NCBI RefSeq assembly: GCF_013344475.1
Contig: NZ_JABUOU010000008.1
Span: forward strand, 124,001 to 188,000
DNA: 64,000 nt
DNA from: Martelella limonii
GTDB taxonomy: Bacteria; Pseudomonadota; Alphaproteobacteria; Rhizobiales; Rhizobiaceae
Direction of reading: 5' to 3'
This document shows positions 60,061-64,000 of the stretch, one piece after another (position 1 is the stretch's first letter; every line of letters begins with the position of its first letter). Both the position numbers and the translations under genes were made by a program. The notes beneath the pieces are model-generated. The model had not been told where the DNA came from. It saw nothing but the letters and a program-made list of their open reading frames with translations, and searched no databases.

Positions 60061-61656
60061 TCAATAAGCGAGTGCGGCGCCGTCGGCGCGTGGGTCGCTG
60101 GCCGCTTCGAACAGCCCGTCGGGATGGCGCAGGACGGCGCCGGCATGCCCTGCAAGATCGGAAAACGGCGCGATCCGCTCCACATCATGTCCGGCCGCCT
60201 GAAGTGCTTCGATCACCGCAGGATCAAAGCGATCTTCGAGTTTCAGCGATGTTGCCTCGTCGCCCCAGGTCCGGCCCAGGAGCCATCGCGGGGCGGTGAT
60301 CGCCTGCTGAAGATCCATGCCGAACTGCACATAGCGGGTGAAGATGGCTGATTGGGTCTGGGGCTGGCCTTCACCGCCCATCGTGCCATAGGCAAGCACA
60401 CGCCCGTCCGACAGGACCGCAAGCGCCGGATTGAGCGTATGGAACGGGCGTTTGCCCGGGGCGAGCTGGTTGGGCCCGGGCAGCAGCGAAAAGCCCGCGC
60501 CCCGGTTCTGGAAGTAGACGCCGGTTTCGGGCGAGGTCACGCCGGAGCCGAATTCCCAATAGACGCTCTGGATAAAACTCACGACCGTGCCATCGGCATC
60601 GGCCGCGCCCATCCAGATCGTGTCGCCCTGTTTCGGCTCATATGGCCAGTCAAGGGCGCGATGGGGATCGATGTGCGCGGCCATAGCGTCAAGGCAACCA
60701 GGCTCAAGCCAGCTCTGAGCGGGGCTTTCCATGGTGCGCGGATCGCCAAGTTCGCGATTGCGTTTGATGAAAGCCTGTTTCGTTGCTTCCACCAGCCCGT
60801 GGATATGCGCATAACTTTCGCCCTCGCGCACGTTGAGCCTGTCGAACATCCCGAGGATCATCAGCGAAGCGACGCCCTGGGTGGGCGCCACCATGTTGTA
60901 GAGCCTGCCATGAGACGTATCGAGCCTGAGCGGCGCGACGATTTCGGGCTCATAGTCGACGAAGTCATCAAAACGCAGCGGACTTCCGCAGGCTTCAAGC
61001 ATCCGCGCATGGTTTTTTGCGAGTGCGCCCCGATAGAAGCTCTCGAGCCCGTTTTCCGCAAGCGACCTGAAGGTCTGCGCGAGCGCCTTCTGCCGCAGGC
61101 GATAGCCAGCGGGGGGCGGCGCGCCTTCCGTCAGAAACACCTCGGCAAATCCCGGAACATCGCGCAGGCCATCGAGCTTATCGGCCGTCGTTTGCGCCTG
61201 GTTGCCGGTCACGGCGATACCGTTTTCGGCATAGTCGATGGCGGCGGCCAGCAGGGCCGGCAATGGCAGGCGGCGCCTTTGCGGCACGAGTGACAGCGCC
61301 TTGCTCCAGCCCCCGATCGTGCCGGGCACGGTCAGCGCGGCCAGACCGCCGCGCGTTGGAAGACTGTCTCCATGAACGCGTTGCGCATACCAGTCCGGGC
61401 TTGCCAGCGCCGCCGCCTGCCCGCAGGCAGAGATGCCGACGGGCGCCTCGCCAGGCCTGTGGATCAGCCAGAACCCGTCACCGCCGATACCGTTCATATG
61501 CGGATAGGTGACAGCGATCGTCGCGGCCGCGGCGATCATGGCTTCTATCGCCGTGCCGCCCTTCTCGAGTATGTCGCGACCCGCCAGAGCGGCAGCGCGA
61601 TGAGGGGCGGACATTGCCCCTTTATATCCAAGTGCAGAATGCAGCATCTTTTTCAC
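60061..61656 (-). CDS. Gamma-glutamyltransferase-family Ntn hydrolase (oxamate amidohydrolase-like)
   Basis: 531 residues. The large subunit begins SAPHRAAALAGRDILEKGGT. The autocatalytic cleavage site is around Asp-Thr-Ile-Trp (GDTIWMGAAD), where classical GGT enzymes have Thr-Thr-His, so the nucleophile Thr is kept but its two neighbours differ. The C-terminal pattern YGTMGGEGQPQTQ is typical of a branch that includes amidases such as HpxW rather than the glutathione enzyme. No signal peptide, so it is cytoplasmic. Followed on the same strand by an amidase and NitT-type transporter genes upstream, so it probably acts on an imported amide. Confidence 0.85.
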   Translation of the reverse strand: MKKMLHSALGYKGAMSAPHRAAALAGRDILEKGGTAIEAMIAAAATIAVTYPHMNGIGGDGFWLIHRPGEAPVGISACGQAAALASPDWYAQRVHGDSLPTRGGLAALTVPGTIGGWSKALSLVPQRRRLPLPALLAAAIDYAENGIAVTGNQAQTTADKLDGLRDVPGFAEVFLTEGAPPPAGYRLRQKALAQTFRSLAENGLESFYRGALAKNHARMLEACGSPLRFDDFVDYEPEIVAPLRLDTSHGRLYNMVAPTQGVASLMILGMFDRLNVREGESYAHIHGLVEATKQAFIKRNRELGDPRTMESPAQSWLEPGCLDAMAAHIDPHRALDWPYEPKQGDTIWMGAADADGTVVSFIQSVYWEFGSGVTSPETGVYFQNRGAGFSLLPGPNQLAPGKRPFHTLNPALAVLSDGRVLAYGTMGGEGQPQTQSAIFTRYVQFGMDLQQAITAPRWLLGRTWGDEATSLKLEDRFDPAVIEALQAAGHDVERIAPFSDLAGHAGAVLRHPDGLFEAASDPRADGAALAY

Positions 61657-61697
61657 ATCCAGGACGCAATGGCACGCATCCCGCCATCAGGCTTGTT

Positions 61698-62861
61698 TCA
61701 CCAGGTACCGGTTTCGAACCGTGTCATCGCGATCTCGATCAAGGCTAGATCGCTCTCGGCCGGTCCGATCAGGGACAGGCCGAGAGGAGCGCCGTCGATC
61801 TTGGCGGCGGGAACGCTCAGTTGCGGCAATCCTGCATGACCCGCGATCGAAAGCAACCTCAGCGCAGTGTTGCGGTAGCGATCCATTTCGGCGCCGGTGG
61901 TATTCAGGAGCGGCGCAGCCCCCGGTGCCGTGGGCAGAAGAAGAACGCCATCCTTGCCGAGCACCTCGCGGACGTGTCGGCTGATTCTTGCGCGCTCGTC
62001 GCGCGCCTGCGCAATCGCGGCCGGATCCAGCGCAATCGCGCCTTCGAAGCGCTCGCGGACGCCCGGGCCGAAGGCAGGCGTTTTTTCGCGGATCCAGTCG
62101 CCAAAGGTCGCGGCAACCTGGGCGCCCTGGACAATGCCGAAAACGGGCTGAAGACGGCCGATGATTTCCGGCTCGAAAAGCGGTGTCGGATCACATGCCG
62201 GCAACAGGGGACGAAGAATATCGGCTGTGGCGGCGGGAACCTGGTTCCAGATGTCCGATGGTGCCAGGAACCGCGGGGCGAATGTCTCTGCTGACAACAA
62301 CAGCACCCTCGCCGCGCGCAGCAGCGTTGCGCCATCGCGCGTCAACAGCCCGGGCACGTCATAGTCAGCAGCAAGGGCCTGCAAACCTTCGGCGGAGAGA
62401 AGTCCATGAGATGGGCGCCAACCCCAAAGGCCACAGAAAGAGGCGGGAATGCGCACCGACCCCCCGGTATCGGTCCCGAGGCCGATATCGGCCAGTCCCT
62501 GCGCGACTGCCGATGCCGATCCGGACGAGGACCCGCCGGGGACGCGATCCGGCGCTGCAGGATTGAGCGGGGTGCCGTAATGGGCGTTTTCGCCCATCAG
62601 CGAATAGGCAAGTTCATCCATATGCGTCTTGCCGACGGGTCGCGCGCCTGCGGCAATCATGGCATCGACGACGGCGGCATTTCGCGTTGCAGGCAGGTGC
62701 GCTGCCTTCCACAGGGGATGTCCGCAACCGGTGACGACGCCCTTCAGATCGAAATTGTCCTTGATCGCAAGCGTCAGGCCGGCAAGAGGACCTTCAACAG
62801 GGCAGTCGGGTGCGGCAGTTGCCTGCGAAACCTCAGTTTCGATGAAGGGGAATATGGACAT
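61698..62861 (-). CDS. Amidase-signature family enzyme
   Basis: 387 residues from the ATG at 62861 (GGAAAGC upstream); 39 upstream in-frame codons lie inside the ATPase gene and are rejected. Catalytic Lys in IKDNFDLKG, the Gly/Ser-rich motif PGGSSSGSASAVAQG with cis-Ser, and nucleophile Ser in TDTGGSVRIPA, so the Ser-cisSer-Lys triad is complete. It hydrolyses amides. It is slightly shorter than most amidases (450-500). It starts one base after the stop of the ATPase gene and is cotranscribed with it and the GGT-like gene. Confidence 0.9.
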   Translation of the reverse strand: MSIFPFIETEVSQATAAPDCPVEGPLAGLTLAIKDNFDLKGVVTGCGHPLWKAAHLPATRNAAVVDAMIAAGARPVGKTHMDELAYSLMGENAHYGTPLNPAAPDRVPGGSSSGSASAVAQGLADIGLGTDTGGSVRIPASFCGLWGWRPSHGLLSAEGLQALAADYDVPGLLTRDGATLLRAARVLLLSAETFAPRFLAPSDIWNQVPAATADILRPLLPACDPTPLFEPEIIGRLQPVFGIVQGAQVAATFGDWIREKTPAFGPGVRERFEGAIALDPAAIAQARDERARISRHVREVLGKDGVLLLPTAPGAAPLLNTTGAEMDRYRNTALRLLSIAGHAGLPQLSVPAAKIDGAPLGLSLIGPAESDLALIEIAMTRFETGTW

Positions 62862-62862
62862 G

Positions 62863-63651
62863 TCAGCTTTCCATGGCACGGGCGAGCAGTCCACTGACGT
62901 TGCGGCAGTGCTCGGAATAGACGGGAGAGAGGCGGAAGGACGCATCCCGCGGATAGGGCTCGTCGATGGCGATCTCACCGATAATCCGGCCCGGGCGCGC
63001 GGCCATGACCACGATTCGGTTTGAAAGATACACGCTTTCGAACACCGAATGGGTCACAAAGATCACGGTCGATTGGGTCTTCTTCCAGAGCTGGAGCAGG
63101 TCCTGGGACAGCTTGTTTCGGGTGATTTCATCGAGCGCGGCAAAGGGTTCGTCCATAAGGAGAAGGCGCGGTCTTGTAACCAGGGCGCGCGCGATCGAGA
63201 CGCGCATCTTCATCCCGCCCGAAAGCTCGCGCGGGTAGCTTTCATGAAACCCGCCGAGACCGACGGTATCGAGGATGGCCGCGACATCGCCGCCTGCATC
63301 CTTTCGGGAGACGCCCGACAGCTTCAACGGCAGGTAGACATTGTCGAACACCGAAAGCCAGGGCATCAGGTTGGGCTCCTGAAACACGAAGCCGATATCG
63401 CCCGCTTTCGCACGCACGCCGTTGATCTCGTCTTCACCCGGCCGCTGGATGCGGCCCGCCGTGTGTTCGGCGAGCCCCGCCGCGATCTTGAGCGCCGTCG
63501 ACTTGCCGCACCCCGACGGACCAAGCAGCGACACGAACTCGCCCGGATAGACGTCGAGATAGAGCTGACGCAGCGCTTCCGTTCCGTTCGGATACACCTT
63601 GTCGAGATTCTGCATCCGCATCACGGGTGCGAGAGTGGTGGTTTCAGCCAT
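62863..63651 (-). CDS. NitT/TauT-type ABC importer ATPase
   Basis: 262 residues from the ATG at 63651 with AAGGGGG upstream; eight upstream codons are rejected. Walker A GPSGCGKST, Q-loop FQEPNLMPWLSV, signature LSGGMKMRVSIARAL, Walker B LLLMDEPFAALD and switch His VTHSVFES. This type drives import of nitrate, sulfonates, pyrimidine precursors or similar small molecules. It begins right after the permease gene ends. Confidence 0.92.
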   Translation of the reverse strand: MAETTTLAPVMRMQNLDKVYPNGTEALRQLYLDVYPGEFVSLLGPSGCGKSTALKIAAGLAEHTAGRIQRPGEDEINGVRAKAGDIGFVFQEPNLMPWLSVFDNVYLPLKLSGVSRKDAGGDVAAILDTVGLGGFHESYPRELSGGMKMRVSIARALVTRPRLLLMDEPFAALDEITRNKLSQDLLQLWKKTQSTVIFVTHSVFESVYLSNRIVVMAARPGRIIGEIAIDEPYPRDASFRLSPVYSEHCRNVSGLLARAMES

Positions 63652-63652
63652 C

Positions 63653-64000
63653 TCAGTGGCCCCCTTCGAGTTCACTCTCGTGCCAGCGGCTCAGCAGCCT
63701 CGCCTGCACCACGGACGTCGCCCACCAGATCAGCAGGCCGAAGATGGAGAGGATGAACAGAGCGGCAAACATGCGCGGGACGTCGAGCAGGGTTCCGCTC
63801 TCCACGATCACCCAGGCAAGGCCCGTCGAGGCACCCGAGCCCGCGACGAATTCCGCGACCACGCCGCCAATGACGGCAAGGCTCGAGGAAATGCGCGCGC
63901 CCGTCAGGATGTAGGGCAGAGCGGCGGGAAGCTGAAGGTGGCGGAAACGTTGCCAGCGGCTGGCCTGATAGAGCGTCATCACGTCCTGAAGGCCGCGATC
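63653..64000 (-). CDS. NitT/TauT-type ABC importer permease (partial, N-terminus outside window)
   Basis: The last 115 residues or so of a permease whose start lies beyond the right edge. The EAA loop is DVMTLYQASRWQRFRHLQLP, followed by helices GGVVAEFVAGSG and FAALFILSIFGLLIWWA, typical of SsuC/TauC/NrtB permeases. The frame stays open to base 64000. The matching binding protein is probably just outside the window. Confidence 0.88.
   Translation of the reverse strand, partial: DRGLQDVMTLYQASRWQRFRHLQLPAALPYILTGARISSSLAVIGGVVAEFVAGSGASTGLAWVIVESGTLLDVPRMFAALFILSIFGLLIWWATSVVQARLLSRWHESELEGGH

Noticed and set aside
1-64000. CRISPR arrays, tRNA or rRNA genes, insertion sequences, prophage
   Set aside because: No repeated spacer pattern, cloverleaf, rRNA segment, transposase or integrase was seen.

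Overview
This window looks like part of an alphaproteobacterial, probably Hyphomicrobiales/Rhizobiaceae-like, genome. That is an inference from high GC content, the density of ABC and TRAP importers, DctB/DctD-type sigma-54 control, a gluconate/idonate cluster and LysR, LacI and ArsR regulators. No rRNA, tRNA, CRISPR array, insertion sequence or phage gene is visible. Most of the window is catabolic clusters, each with its own importer and regulator.

Layout. 1-5.8 kb: a DUF2339 membrane protein (cut by the window edge), a PAS-GGDEF diguanylate cyclase and a large MscS channel. 6-13 kb: a C4-dicarboxylate-type TRAP importer (dctPQM) behind the sensor/activator pair dctBD, with a near-perfect sigma-54 promoter and two upstream activator-like dyads between dctD and dctP. 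13.3-20.2 kb: a GH51 alpha-L-arabinofuranosidase operon with an ABC sugar importer, a convergent MalK-type ATPase sharing a bidirectional terminator, and an ArsR-like regulator with a large extra sensor domain. 20.4-27.7 kb: an orphan LuxR regulator, a two-partner-secretion transporter without an exoprotein, a serine hydrolase that has lost its normal stop, and a MacAB efflux pair.

28-40.5 kb is a gluconate/idonate-type aldonate regulon: idonate 5-dehydrogenase, gluconate 5-dehydrogenase, gluconokinase, a ribose-type ABC importer, a GlcG-like protein, a LacI repressor, an SMP-30 lactonase, two beta-hydroxyacid dehydrogenases and a 2-hydroxyacid dehydrogenase. Four copies of one operator (TGTTATCGATAACA or a one-mismatch version) sit in the four control regions, and three overlap TTGAC-type promoters.

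40.6-56.1 kb is the most unusual region: about 15 kb of co-directional genes on the minus strand. It encodes UbiD and UbiX, an oligopeptide-type ABC importer, an isocitrate-lyase/PEP-mutase relative, a cyclic amidohydrolase, an N-carbamoyl-amino-acid-hydrolase relative, an aromatic amino acid ammonia-lyase, a regulator made of two complete LysR modules in one chain, and a flavin-binding protein. The lyase has Ala-Cys-Gly where the family has the MIO-forming Ala-Ser-Gly, and the amidohydrolase has Gln for the first metal-binding His. No other hut gene is present. It may be an undescribed route that imports a cyclic ureide or modified amino acid, opens it, removes the carbamoyl group, deaminates it and perhaps decarboxylates the unsaturated acid.

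56.3-59.9 kb holds a three-gene signalling unit (PAS kinase, single-domain receiver, receiver-GGDEF-EAL) joined by 4-base overlaps. 60-64 kb holds a gamma-glutamyltransferase-like enzyme, an amidase and the start of a NitT/TauT-type ABC importer that continues beyond the window.
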